From positions 1-58,216 of the forward strand of contig JAEWMZ010000144.1 in the NCBI GenBank assembly GCA_023392995.1: a stretch of 58,216 nucleotides of DNA, given 5' to 3'. The stretch is from Bacillota bacterium. Its GTDB lineage: Bacteria > Bacillota > Clostridia > Lachnospirales > Lachnospiraceae. The notes under the pieces are model-generated. The model saw only the letters and a list, made by a program, of their open reading frames with translations. It did not search any database and was not told the DNA's origin. The position numbers and the translations under genes are program-made. Each line of letters begins with the position of its first letter. The stretch's first letter is position 1. Below, piece by piece: positions 48,729-57,090 of this stretch.

Positions 48729-49199
48729 ATGGCCAGTGTTAATGTTGAACATATTAATCCATTCTTAATGGCATCAACTAAGATTCTAAAGGATATGTGC
48801 TTTATTGATGCCAAGATTGGTAAGCCATATATTAAAAATCCTGCATTTTTTGAAGATACATTAATTATTTTAATCGGTTTTACCGGTGAGATGAAGGGAC
48901 AGGCAATGATTGCCTTCAGTAATGAGGTTGCTTGTGACATAGCATCAAAAATGATAATGATGCCGATTACCGTAATGGATGATTTGGCGAAAAGTGCAAT
49001 CAGTGAATTAGGGAACATGATCATGGGAAATACAGCAACCATATTTTCTACCAAAGGAATAGCAATTGATATAACACCACCGACAGTAGCAAATGGATCC
49101 ATGTCCTTCACAACAAATTATGCGTCTAATATATGCGTGCCCTTGATTTATGAAGAGAATAAGACAATTGAGATCAATATAGCAATAAAAGGTGATTAA
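48729..49199 (+). CDS. cheX: Chemotaxis phosphatase CheX
   Basis: A 156-residue CheC/CheX/FliY-family protein. CheX dephosphorylates CheY-P to reset the flagellar switch. The single phosphatase helix has the E-x2-N type motif in AISELGNMIMGN, as expected for CheX (CheC has two). The N-terminus MASVNVEHINPFLMAS is typical. The ATG at 48729 follows AGGAGG at 7 bp. It is orphaned here, with no other che genes in the window except the MCP gene 18 kb away. A terminator overlaps its stop codon. Confidence 0.85.
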   Translation: MASVNVEHINPFLMASTKILKDMCFIDAKIGKPYIKNPAFFEDTLIILIGFTGEMKGQAMIAFSNEVACDIASKMIMMPITVMDDLAKSAISELGNMIMGNTATIFSTKGIAIDITPPTVANGSMSFTTNYASNICVPLIYEENKTIEINIAIKGD

Positions 49200-49215
49200 T
49201 TCACCTTTTTTCTTT
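49187..49215 (+). terminator. Intrinsic terminator overlapping the cheX stop codon
   Basis: AAAAGGTGA (49187-49195) pairs with TCACCTTTT, with the TAA stop in the loop, then a T run. Confidence 0.85.
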
Positions 49216-49366
49216 TCTCTGATTATTGTGAAAAGAGTTATAATAATGAATAGTTATGATGATATATGAATAGGGATAATGTGTATTAGTTACGCTAAGG
49301 AATAAAGGTATTAATTGAAAATTACAAGCTTGATATTTGAATGATTACAATAGAAGAAGATGTTAA

Positions 49367-49517
49367 TTAGGTAATTGCGAAACTCAAAACCTGAGGCTAT
49401 TTTTATACAATTAGTAAAGATTTCCTGAGCGGAATTGGCCGTATCCAGCATGAAGCAAAGAAATTTGTATTAAGTTTATGAAGAATTTTATAAACTATAG
49501 CGTTCCGCATACGCCTA
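49367..49517 (+). repeat. Palindromic mobile-promoter element, decayed copy D
   Basis: The left end TTAGGTAATTGCGAAACTC is intact. The right end is degraded (GCGTTCCGCATACGCCTAA). The core keeps GAGCGGAA and GAAGCAAAGAAAT at the right places, but the TTGTATACACAACA boxes are lost. It ends 27 bp before trmL. TTGTAT and TATAAA remnants are present in the right arm, but with altered spacing. Confidence 0.6.
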
Positions 49518-49544
49518 AAGATGTTAAAGTATGGAGGTTAAATA

Positions 49545-50042
49545 ATGAATATCGTATTATTAGAGCCTGAGATACCTGCTAATACAGGTAATATCGGCAG
49601 AACCTGTGTGGCGACGGGGACAAGATTGCATCTCATTGAACCTATGGGATTTCGACTGAGTGAAAAAGAAATCAGGCGTGCAGGTCTGGATTACTGGAAG
49701 GATCTAGATGTCATAGTGTATGATAATTACCAGGACTTTATAGACAAGAATCCAAACGCTAAGATATATATGGCTACAACCAAGGCTCAGCACTCCTATA
49801 CCCATGTGGAGTATGATCCTGACTGTTATATTATGTTTGGTAAGGAAAGTGCAGGCATTCCTGAGGAGCTGCTGCTTGCTAACAAAGAGAATACCATTCG
49901 AATCCCTATGGTTGGTGATATTCGATCTTTAAATCTGGGTAATTCGGTTGCAATCATTCTATATGAAGCATTAAGGCAGAATAATTTTGAAGGAATGCGT
50001 ATGGAAGGAAAGCTTCATAAGTATAGCTGGGATGAAGTATGA
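49545..50042 (+). CDS. trmL: tRNA (cytidine(34)-2'-O)-methyltransferase TrmL
   Basis: A 165-residue SPOUT methyltransferase that 2'-O-methylates the wobble base of tRNA-Leu isoacceptors. Motifs VLLEPEIPANTGNIGRTC (motif 1), MFGKESAGIPEELL and the trefoil-knot MVGDIRSLNLGNSVAIILYE are all intact. Length is exact. GGAGG precedes the ATG. The upstream element D is the only candidate regulatory DNA close to it. Confidence 0.94.
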   Translation: MNIVLLEPEIPANTGNIGRTCVATGTRLHLIEPMGFRLSEKEIRRAGLDYWKDLDVIVYDNYQDFIDKNPNAKIYMATTKAQHSYTHVEYDPDCYIMFGKESAGIPEELLLANKENTIRIPMVGDIRSLNLGNSVAIILYEALRQNNFEGMRMEGKLHKYSWDEV

Positions 50043-50184
50043 TTTTTCATATCTAGAGGAGTGTAAAAAGTTGAATGTTAAAAATAAAAAGAGTGCTTAA
50101 TTCGTAGGCACCCTGATGCATGTGATGCATGGTTAGATAGAAGTGGTATTCAGATGTAATATTTGATGTCCTTGCAGGATATAA

Positions 50185-50277
50185 AATAAGCATCCTACTT
50201 GTGAACCGACCACCAATGTTAGCTTCTGAGTCTAACGATTAGGAGAGGTTCAATCAACGATAGGATGCTTATTTTTT
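50185..50277. terminator. Long rod-like bidirectional terminator between trmL and the histidine kinase gene
   Basis: A 13-bp perfect stem AATAAGCATCCTA (50185-50197) with TAGGATGCTTATT (50261-50273), then TTTT. Inside it, GAACC/GGTTC, CCAAT/ATTAGG and GTTAG/CTAAC stack in order to give one extended rod. It is far more elaborate than a terminator needs to be. Confidence 0.75.
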
Positions 50278-50344
50278 ATACCTATTACTCGTCTAATTAT
50301 TTTGCTTATTACGCTGCTAACTATCCTGTTTATTAATATGCCTA

Positions 50345-51760
50345 TTATTCTGCTGTCTTGGTCAAGGAAAAGATAAATTCAGTACCAACGCCTTCGGTAC
50401 TGATCACATTAATATTCTCGTTATGGGATTGTATAATTTCCTTGGTAATTGACAGTCCCAGCCCCGTCCCTCTCTTATCCTTGCCCCGGGAAGGGTCAGT
50501 CTTATAGAAGCGCTCCCATATTTTCTTGATGGATTCCTTGGGAATACCAACACCGTAATCTTTGACAGAAATGAATACTTTATCCCCCTTCTCTTCGGTG
50601 GAGACCCGAATTTTGGAGTTGGCGTGGCTGAACTTTATGGCGTTATCAATCAGATTATAAAGCACCTGCTGAATTTTCCCCATATCGGCATCCACCAGCA
50701 TTTCTTTGGAAGAGAAGATTAGGTTTAAGGTAATCTTTTTCTCACGACAGCGGCCTTCAAAGCTTTCTGCGGTCTTTTTTATAATGTTGTTGATATCAAA
50801 GGTGGTAATGTCAAGGAAGTTACCATTGCCCTTTGTCTCAAAGCTATTTAATTCCAAGAGATTGGAGGTTAGCTTTGTCAAGCGTTCTGTTTCAAATAAA
50901 ATAATATCCAAATATCGATCCTGCATCTCATGAGGAATAGTCCCATCCTTAATCGCTTCTGCAAAACCTTTTATGGAGGTTAGGGGAGAACGAAAATCAT
51001 GGGAGATGTTTGCTACAAACTTTTTTTGATAGTCATCCAGTTTACCGAGTTCACCTGCCATATAGGAGATGGCATCACCAAGATCGCGGTATTCACTTAA
51101 CCCCTTCTGCTTTAACGTATAATTATAATTGCCGGAGCTATATTTCATAGCTGCCTTGGTAAGGTTTTGTAGTGGTATGGCGGTAATATAATATAAATAA
51201 AGAAACATAAGGAATAATAAAGGCAGGAATACTAGAATGCAAATATTTACAACGTCAATAAACTTTGTTGTGTCCTTTGTAATTCCGTTCTGTGAGGTAA
51301 ACAATATGATATAGCCGCGTACCCGCTGGTTATAATCCAAGGTTTTGGTATAACTAAGCATTGGTTCATAAAAGATACCGGAGAAATAATTGTTATCATT
51401 AATCACATGTTCTAAAAAATCAGGTTTCAGATCAAAAATATTCTTACCAAGTGCCCGGTCAGAGGATGAGGAATCTGCAATCACGTTTCCGCCTGTATTT
51501 ACAATCCACACCCGGATACCAAGGAAGGTTTCGATTGATTTTAACTGAGTTTTTAAATCTTCTAAGGTCAGAGTACTGTCATAATAATTATTAATATACT
51601 CTGCTGATATAAGTTTCGCCTCTTTTTCCAGTTGAATCAGCTTATCGGTTCTTAATCGCTTTTCCAGGAAATTCACACCATATGTATTTAAAAGCAAGAA
51701 AACTAATACCCCCACGAACAGGAAGCATATGATTAGCCTTGACCATAAGGTTTTTTTCAT
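50345..51760 (-). CDS. Sensor histidine kinase (HAMP, HisKA, HATPase)
   Basis: A 471-residue membrane sensor kinase: span at about residues 8-28, extracytoplasmic sensor (about 30-165, PAS-like by length), second span (about 168-190), HAMP domain, HisKA with NISHDFRSPLTSIKGF carrying the phosphorylated histidine, and HATPase with N, G1 (DYGVGIPKESIKKIWERF) and G2 (GTGLGLSI) boxes. It is 16 bp downstream of its response regulator, a standard OmpR-type pair. The start at 51760 has AGAAGGG about 13 bp upstream, which is weak. Signal and targets are unknown; PhoR/ResE-type layout. Confidence 0.9.
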   Translation of the reverse strand: MKKTLWSRLIICFLFVGVLVFLLLNTYGVNFLEKRLRTDKLIQLEKEAKLISAEYINNYYDSTLTLEDLKTQLKSIETFLGIRVWIVNTGGNVIADSSSSDRALGKNIFDLKPDFLEHVINDNNYFSGIFYEPMLSYTKTLDYNQRVRGYIILFTSQNGITKDTTKFIDVVNICILVFLPLLFLMFLYLYYITAIPLQNLTKAAMKYSSGNYNYTLKQKGLSEYRDLGDAISYMAGELGKLDDYQKKFVANISHDFRSPLTSIKGFAEAIKDGTIPHEMQDRYLDIILFETERLTKLTSNLLELNSFETKGNGNFLDITTFDINNIIKKTAESFEGRCREKKITLNLIFSSKEMLVDADMGKIQQVLYNLIDNAIKFSHANSKIRVSTEEKGDKVFISVKDYGVGIPKESIKKIWERFYKTDPSRGKDKRGTGLGLSITKEIIQSHNENINVISTEGVGTEFIFSLTKTAE

Positions 51761-51776
51761 GGAAACACCAGCCCTT

Positions 51777-52499
51777 CTATTTCTTTGCAGTCTTTGCTTC
51801 GAATTTATAACCAATGCCCCAAACGGTTGCTAAACTCCACTGTTGATGATCTTTAATTTTTTCTCTGAGGCGCTTAATATGAACATCAACGGTTCTGGTA
51901 TCTCCGAAATACTCATAGCCCCAGATATGATCCAGCAGCTGCTCCCTAGTGAACACCTGGTTCGGGTTAGAGGCTAAAAAATACAGCAGTTCCAGCTCTT
52001 TGGGGGGCATTTCTATCGTAGCACCATAGTATGCAACGGAATAGTTGCTTAGGTTAATGATTAAATCAGGATATGCAACATAGTTGCCGGCGGGAGCGGG
52101 GGCGGATACCTCCTCTTCCTTAACCTCAGGCTGAAAACGTCTTAAGACCGCCCGGACTCTTGCTACAAGCTCTTTGGAATCAAAGGGCTTAATGATATAA
52201 TCATCAGCGCCCAGCTCCAGGCCTAATACCTTATCAAATATTTCGCCCTTAGCGGAGAGCATAATAATGGGCACTTTAGAGGTTTTTCGGATTTCCCGGC
52301 ATACCTCATAGCCGTCAATGCCTGGCAGCATCAGATCCAGTAATACCAGGTTAGGCTGATAGATGGCGAACTGCTTGATTGCAGCTTCTCCGTCATTTAC
52401 GATCAGGGTATCAAAGCACTCCTTTGTTAAATAGAGTGATATAAGCTCAGCGATATTGACATCATCATCAACCACCATTATTTTCTGCTTTGCGATCAT
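51777..52499 (-). CDS. OmpR/PhoB-type response regulator
   Basis: A 240-residue regulator. The receiver domain has VVDDDVNIAEL, the phosphorylated aspartate in LVLLDLMLPGIDGYEV and lysine in DYIIKPFD. The C-terminal winged helix has PPKELELLYFLASNPNQVFT and TRTVDVHIKRLREKI. An acidic/Ala-Pro linker (about 125-140) joins them. AAAGGGAG precedes the ATG. The gene and its kinase are co-transcribed away from mutS2. Repeat element E ends 28 bp before its start and may provide the promoter. Confidence 0.93.
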   Translation of the reverse strand: MIAKQKIMVVDDDVNIAELISLYLTKECFDTLIVNDGEAAIKQFAIYQPNLVLLDLMLPGIDGYEVCREIRKTSKVPIIMLSAKGEIFDKVLGLELGADDYIIKPFDSKELVARVRAVLRRFQPEVKEEEVSAPAPAGNYVAYPDLIINLSNYSVAYYGATIEMPPKELELLYFLASNPNQVFTREQLLDHIWGYEYFGDTRTVDVHIKRLREKIKDHQQWSLATVWGIGYKFEAKTAKK

Positions 52500-52527
52500 G
52501 AGTAGCTCCCTTTCTATTACTTATTTA

Positions 52528-52683
52528 GATAGACAATTGCGAAACAATATAGTTGCTGAAATTGTATGCACAACATATACTATTCATTCGCTACAACGCT
52601 TCCTTCGGGCTTAGCTTCCGCTTCGAAACAGTATAATGCTGTGTATACAATAGCTTAAGTTTCTGAGTTTCGCAATTATCTAT
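52528..52683 (-). repeat. Palindromic mobile-promoter element, copy E (reverse orientation)
   Basis: Ends AATTGCGAAAC (from 52535) and GTTTCGCAATT (to 52677), with the core in reverse orientation. On the - strand TTGTGC (52568-52573), 16 bp, TATATT (52546-52551) points to the response regulator, whose start is 28 bp from the edge. A 9-bp direct repeat ACTTATTTA flanks it (52519-52527 and 52684-52692), as a target duplication would. The right copy overlaps the mutS2 stop codon. Confidence 0.8.
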
Positions 52684-52685
52684 AC

Positions 52686-55064
52686 TTATTTAAATTCAAC
52701 AATCGTGACACCATGGTCACCCTCACCAAAGCCTCCGACCCGGTAGGATTTTACATACTTCAGCTTTTTCAGGTGAGCATGAACGGCATTCTTTAGGGCG
52801 CCGGTACCTCTGCCATGAATTACGGTTACCTGAGGTAGATGGGCAAGGTAGGCATCGTCCAGATACTTATCCAGCTCCGGAAGAGCTTCATCCACTGTTT
52901 TTCCGATCAGATTGATATCCGGATGGATGCTGGCGGACTTTGACATCTTAATCTTTCCGCTTTGGGTCTTGTTATGGCTGGGTTCATTCATAATCTCTTC
53001 CTCAAGCAGTTCAATATCCTTGATATTTACCTGAGATCTTAATATACCCATCTGAACATAGAGATCACCCTTGGCGTTAGGCAGGGTGCTGATCGTACCC
53101 TTGAGACCGAGACTGATGACGTTAACCGGAGCGCCCACCTGAAGATCCTTTTCCTGGGTCTTCTTATTATGCTTGGTTGTCTTCTTAGCCTGGGAAGTCT
53201 GGTGGTCATTCAGCTTTTCACGCAGACCGCCTCGCTCGGATTCCATATCCTTGATATTGCCGCCTTCCTGGAGCCATTTGTTGTATTTACGGATGCTTTG
53301 ATCAGCATATTCTTTGGCATCATTCAGAATCTTAAAGGCTTGTTCCTTCGCTTCATTTAACATGCGTTCTCGATTTGCATCAAAGGATTCATTTTTTCTG
53401 GCAAGGCTTTTCTTTAACTGCTCAATTTCAGCCTTATATTTGGCGATGGTATCCTGCTCCTTCTCAAGAGAAATACGGCTGGATTCCAGATCACTGATGA
53501 CATCTTCAAAGCTCTTATCCTGGGTTCCGATGCGTTCCTTCGCATCTCCGATAATATAATCCGGAAGGCCCAGCTTTGAGGAGATGGCAAAGGCGTTACT
53601 TTTTCCTGGAATACCGATGAGCAGGCGGTAAGTGGGACGCAGGGTCTCTATATCAAATTCACAGGAGGCGTTGGTTACACCTGGTGTGGAGAGCGCATAT
53701 ATCTTTAGCTCGCTATAATGTGTAGTTGCCAGTGCCCGGATGTTACGCTTATGCAGATGGGAAAGAATAGACATGGCAAGAGCAGCACCTTCTGTTGGAT
53801 CTGTACCGGCACCCAATTCATCAAATAATACGAGAGAGCGGTCATCGGCCTGATCCAGAATCTTAACGATATTGGTCATATGGGAGGAGAAAGTACTTAA
53901 GCTCTGCTCGATGCTTTGCTCATCTCCAATATCAGCGTAAACCTCTTCAAATACGGCAAGCTCAGAACCGTCAAACGCCGGAATGTGAAGGCCGGCCTGT
54001 CCCATCAGTGTAAGCAGACCCACCGTCTTCAGGGTTACGGTCTTACCGCCGGTATTAGGGCCGGTAATAATCAGCATTGTAAAATCTCTACCAAGATGAA
54101 TATCAATAGGAACTACCTTTTTCGAATCAATCAGAGGATGACGGCCTTTCTTAATGTTTACGATCCCTTTTGAATTAAATACGGGTTCAGAACCCTTCAT
54201 TTGCTTTGAAAGAGAGGCTCTTGAGAATATGAAGTCAAGCTCCGATAAGGTCGCGAAGTTATACTCCAGATTCTCCGTATACTCCGCTGCCGTATTGCTC
54301 AAATCCGCCAGAATCTTCTCAATCTCTTCCTGCTCCTTAATGGATAATTCCTTCAACTCGTTGTTAAGACGAACAATTGCGATGGGCTCAACAAACAAGG
54401 TGGAGCCGGTAGAAGACTGGTCATGGATCATGCCCTGGAACTGTCCCTTGAATTCAGAACGAACCGGCAGACAATAACGGCCATTTCTCATGGTAATAAT
54501 ATTATCCTGCAGCATGGTTCTGGAGGAATTAAGGATGGAAGATAACTCACTGTGAATACGATCATTCGCCACTCGAATAGATCTGCGGATAGATTTTAAC
54601 GCAGGGCTTGCATCATCGGCAATCTCTTCTTCTGAGATAATGCAGCGCTTGATCTCATTGTTGAGCGGTGTCAGCGGTTCAAGATTGGAGAAATACTCCG
54701 TAAGAGAATCCTCTGTCTGTTCCTCATTATCCTTCCCGGTATAGCCGCCGTAAGCCTTCAGCCGAAGGGTGGCATCCAGATCAGAGCTGATATGAAGCAG
54801 CTCCGCGGCACTTAATGCAGAACCAACCTTTAATCGCATGAGAGAGGGTCTAATGTCATGAATACCGCTAAAGGACACACTTCCTCTACGAAGGTTTCTA
54901 GAGAGTGCGTCGGAGGTCTCCCGCTGAAGACGGTTAATTGTACTGATATCAGCGGTTGGTAAGAGGTTTCTGCATAATTCTCTTCCGAAGCTGGTTCCGG
55001 CAAGAGCGGATAATTTATCTATAATTTTATTGTACTCTAAGGTTCTTAATGCTTTTTCATTCAT
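52686..55064 (-). CDS. mutS2: Endonuclease MutS2
   Basis: A 792-residue MutS2 protein. Core and lever helices (about 1-300), ATPase with Walker A TGPNTGGKTVTLKTVGLL and Walker B VLFDELGAGTDPTEGAAL, a long coiled coil (about 500-620) and a C-terminal Smr nuclease domain (DINLIGKTVDEALPELDKYL, then VTVIHGRGTGALKNAVH). Recent work on Bacillus links MutS2 to splitting collided ribosomes; older work links it to suppressing recombination. rqcP of the same rescue route is elsewhere in the window. The ribosome site before 55064 is weak (AGAAAGAT). No partner gene overlaps it. Confidence 0.95.
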   Translation of the reverse strand: MNEKALRTLEYNKIIDKLSALAGTSFGRELCRNLLPTADISTINRLQRETSDALSRNLRRGSVSFSGIHDIRPSLMRLKVGSALSAAELLHISSDLDATLRLKAYGGYTGKDNEEQTEDSLTEYFSNLEPLTPLNNEIKRCIISEEEIADDASPALKSIRRSIRVANDRIHSELSSILNSSRTMLQDNIITMRNGRYCLPVRSEFKGQFQGMIHDQSSTGSTLFVEPIAIVRLNNELKELSIKEQEEIEKILADLSNTAAEYTENLEYNFATLSELDFIFSRASLSKQMKGSEPVFNSKGIVNIKKGRHPLIDSKKVVPIDIHLGRDFTMLIITGPNTGGKTVTLKTVGLLTLMGQAGLHIPAFDGSELAVFEEVYADIGDEQSIEQSLSTFSSHMTNIVKILDQADDRSLVLFDELGAGTDPTEGAALAMSILSHLHKRNIRALATTHYSELKIYALSTPGVTNASCEFDIETLRPTYRLLIGIPGKSNAFAISSKLGLPDYIIGDAKERIGTQDKSFEDVISDLESSRISLEKEQDTIAKYKAEIEQLKKSLARKNESFDANRERMLNEAKEQAFKILNDAKEYADQSIRKYNKWLQEGGNIKDMESERGGLREKLNDHQTSQAKKTTKHNKKTQEKDLQVGAPVNVISLGLKGTISTLPNAKGDLYVQMGILRSQVNIKDIELLEEEIMNEPSHNKTQSGKIKMSKSASIHPDINLIGKTVDEALPELDKYLDDAYLAHLPQVTVIHGRGTGALKNAVHAHLKKLKYVKSYRVGGFGEGDHGVTIVEFK

Positions 55065-55301
55065 ATCTTTCTAAAAGCCTTTCCAAATTTTAAATTGCAT
55101 AATGCCTTGGATTATACTATATCCAAGAGAATGATACTATCTCTATTTTACCTTATGTTGTAAGAAAATAAAACACAAAATTAAGGAAATTATTTTTTGA
55201 TAATAATACTAAAATAAGCAGATGAGTTAACTAATCAGAATACACATAAAGCAGCTCGATCGATTTCGGGAATTGCTGTTTTAGATGAAAGCAGTGCCAT
55301 A

Positions 55302-55315
55302 TGAAAGCGCTAACT
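55302..55315 (+). promoter_or_regulatory. cre-like operator
   Basis: TGAAAGCGCTAACT fits the catabolite-response-element pattern TGNAANCGNWNNCW at every defined position. It lies 30 bp upstream of the -35 of the small-ORF unit and about 355 bp before the lacI-type gene. It could bind CcpA or the local LacI-type regulator. Confidence 0.5.
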
Positions 55316-55344
55316 TATGCAGAGCTGGTGTTTCTTGAAAGGAC

Positions 55345-55373
55345 TTGACACCAGAGATAGAAAAAGTTAAGAT
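55345..55373 (+). promoter_or_regulatory. Sigma-A promoter of the small-ORF unit
   Basis: TTGACA (55345-55350), 17 bp, TAAGAT (55368-55373). Confidence 0.6.
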
Positions 55374-55471
55374 TACTGTAAAATAGGTGATAAACTCAAA
55401 AGCACAGGGACGAATTCCAAGTGCTCGGTTAGAATTAGCAGTCGTGTTAGAAATCAACGGAGGCAGGTGAA

Positions 55472-55573
55472 ATGGATGGGTATCCGATTGGTGGCGGCAC
55501 ACTGCATTATCTTAGAAAATCATCTTCAGTCTATAGCAGAGGGCTTATATATGCTATGGAGGAAGGCGGATAG
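55472..55573 (+). CDS. Possible 33-residue small protein
   Basis: An ATG frame starting MDGYPIGGGTLHYLRKSSSV and ending YAMEEGG at a TAG (55571-55573). GGAGG lies 8 bp before the ATG. It sits in a neat unit of promoter (55345), ribosome site, frame and terminator (55584). No family is recognised and composition is not diagnostic. It could be a leader peptide or a gene remnant. Confidence 0.4.
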   Translation: MDGYPIGGGTLHYLRKSSSVYSRGLIYAMEEGG

Positions 55574-55583
55574 AGCAGAAAGC

Positions 55584-55612
55584 AGGTTGAAAAAACATTT
55601 TCAACCTTTTTA
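55584..55612 (+). terminator. Intrinsic terminator after the small ORF
   Basis: A 10-bp perfect stem AGGTTGAAAA (55584-55593) with TTTTCAACCT (55598-55607), then TTTTAT. It lies directly before the leader hairpin of the lacI-type gene, so it may also act as an attenuator for that gene. Confidence 0.85.
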
Positions 55613-55615
55613 TTT

Positions 55616-55670
55616 AGGCCTGTTCAATTTTTGAATAGGGCGTTGAAAATTGAAAGGCGCGGGTGTTAGT
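55616..55670 (+). promoter_or_regulatory. Conserved leader hairpin before the lacI-type gene
   Basis: AGGCCTGTTCAATTTTTGA followed by GGGCGTTGAAAATTGAAAGG closely matches the element before tilS (33929-33980). CAATTTTTGA pairs TTGAAAATTG, with wobble pairs replacing those of the tilS copy. The start codon follows within 15 bp. Confidence 0.6.
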
Positions 55671-56711
55671 ATGAAAAAAAGCGGAACAACCCAAATTAAA
55701 GAAATAGCGGAAAAATTGGGCATCTCTCCGGGCACGGTATCGGTGGTGCTAAATGGCAGAGGAGATGATTTGAGAATTTCCAAGGCCACACAGCAAAGAG
55801 TCAAGGAAGCCGCGAAGGAAATGAATTACCAGCCTAATATTTATGCCCGTAGATTACGCAATTCAAAGGATGGCGTGGTGACGAAGGTAATCGCTGTATT
55901 TTGGAGTACAGAGTTTATGTTTGACATTATGGGGCGCTTCTTTATGGGGATGTATAAGGCGGTGAAGGAAAAAGAATATAATGTAGAGTTCTTTATCCAG
56001 TTGTTTGATTTTGACCGGCTTTCCGAATGGAAAAATATAATGAACTCCTCCAGGTTCAGCGGTATTATTATCAGTGGATCCTCTGACAAGGATGTTGATT
56101 TTCTTAAGGAGAATGACTTTGATCTTCCAGTGGTGCTGCTGAATCGCAATGAGGAGAATTACCATTGCGTCTATATCAATGATTACGATATCGGAAAAAG
56201 CGTTGCAAAGCTGTTTCACTCAAGAAATCACAAAAGGGTTGCTTTAATCAGTATGAAGCGCAAAGGCTCCGGAGCTATTATGCGACAGGCAGGTTTTCTG
56301 GAAGCAGTAAAAAATTATGAAATGGATATTCGTGAGGATTGGATCAAAGAAATGAGCGGAAGAGATTACGGCTCAGGGTATGAGGCAGGACGGATGCTCA
56401 TGCAATCAAAGGAGAAGCCACAGGCTATCTTTGCGATGTCCTCAGCGCAGGTGCTGGGAACCATTATCGCATGCCAGGAAGCCGGACTAAGGGTACCGGA
56501 GGATGTTGAAATTATGACCTATGGTGATAATTCGACTCTGGAATGCTTTTCACCCACAATCAGTTCTGTTTATATACCGATCGAATATCTGGCAGAGAAT
56601 GCCTTAAATCTATTGATCCTGGTAATTGACAATGGGATCGACATGCCAATGAGCCGCACCTTGTATGCGGAGTATGCCTTTCGTGACAGCTGCGGTGGTT
56701 TTTTGGAGTAA
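55671..56711 (+). CDS. LacI-family transcriptional regulator
   Basis: A 346-residue regulator: LacI-type helix-turn-helix and hinge at residues 4-60 (TQIKEIAEKLGISPGTVSVV, then PNIYARRLRNS) and a periplasmic-binding-protein-like sensor domain from about 65. It would bind a palindromic operator and release it on binding a sugar-like ligand. The tandem esterase genes follow at 380 bp, so it may control carbohydrate-ester use, but this is inference. The ATG at 55671 is 14 bp after a GAAAGG in the leader hairpin. ATG 55650 lies inside that hairpin. Confidence 0.9.
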   Translation: MKKSGTTQIKEIAEKLGISPGTVSVVLNGRGDDLRISKATQQRVKEAAKEMNYQPNIYARRLRNSKDGVVTKVIAVFWSTEFMFDIMGRFFMGMYKAVKEKEYNVEFFIQLFDFDRLSEWKNIMNSSRFSGIIISGSSDKDVDFLKENDFDLPVVLLNRNEENYHCVYINDYDIGKSVAKLFHSRNHKRVALISMKRKGSGAIMRQAGFLEAVKNYEMDIREDWIKEMSGRDYGSGYEAGRMLMQSKEKPQAIFAMSSAQVLGTIIACQEAGLRVPEDVEIMTYGDNSTLECFSPTISSVYIPIEYLAENALNLLILVIDNGIDMPMSRTLYAEYAFRDSCGGFLE

Positions 56712-56793
56712 CCGCACAGTGCCACACAAGACCTTGCACCGGAGAAAACGCAAGTGTCATAGATATGAGATATCAATCACATAGGAGCAAAAT

Positions 56794-56884
56794 AAGCCTT
56801 GAGCGGCAATTATTTTATCTGAGACGAAGAAATTGAGAATGACTTGATTTCGTCCAATGGAATAAGGCCGGCAAGGCTTTTTTT
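56794..56884 (+). terminator. Intrinsic terminator of the lacI-type gene
   Basis: AAGCCTTG (56794-56801) pairs with CAAGGCTT (56872-56879) followed by a T run to 56884. An inner GACGAA/TTCGTC stem is also present. Confidence 0.7.
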
Positions 56885-56995
56885 ATGTGGATTTTTTCGT
56901 CAGCATAAGTTTGATAACGCATCGTGCAAAACGGAACCAGTATGGTTATAACAGGAAAAGTATTGAAGTTTAAGGAGAAAACTGGCATCCTTATA

Positions 56996-57024
56996 TTGAC
57001 AAAATCTTCATGGAAGTATATGAT
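56996..57024 (+). promoter_or_regulatory. Sigma-A promoter for the esterase operon
   Basis: TTGACA (56996-57001), 17 bp, TATGAT (57019-57024), 66 bp before the first esterase start. Confidence 0.65.
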
Positions 57025-57090
57025 ATAAACATAAGAATAAACGATTTAGCAATTTAGCAAAATAAGAGAATGGTAAGGGGGAAATGGCGA

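Noticed and set aside
50345..52499. Assignment of the two-component pair as PhoPR or VanRS
   Set aside because: The domain layout fits many OmpR-type systems and no target genes or diagnostic sensor motifs are visible, so only the family is named.
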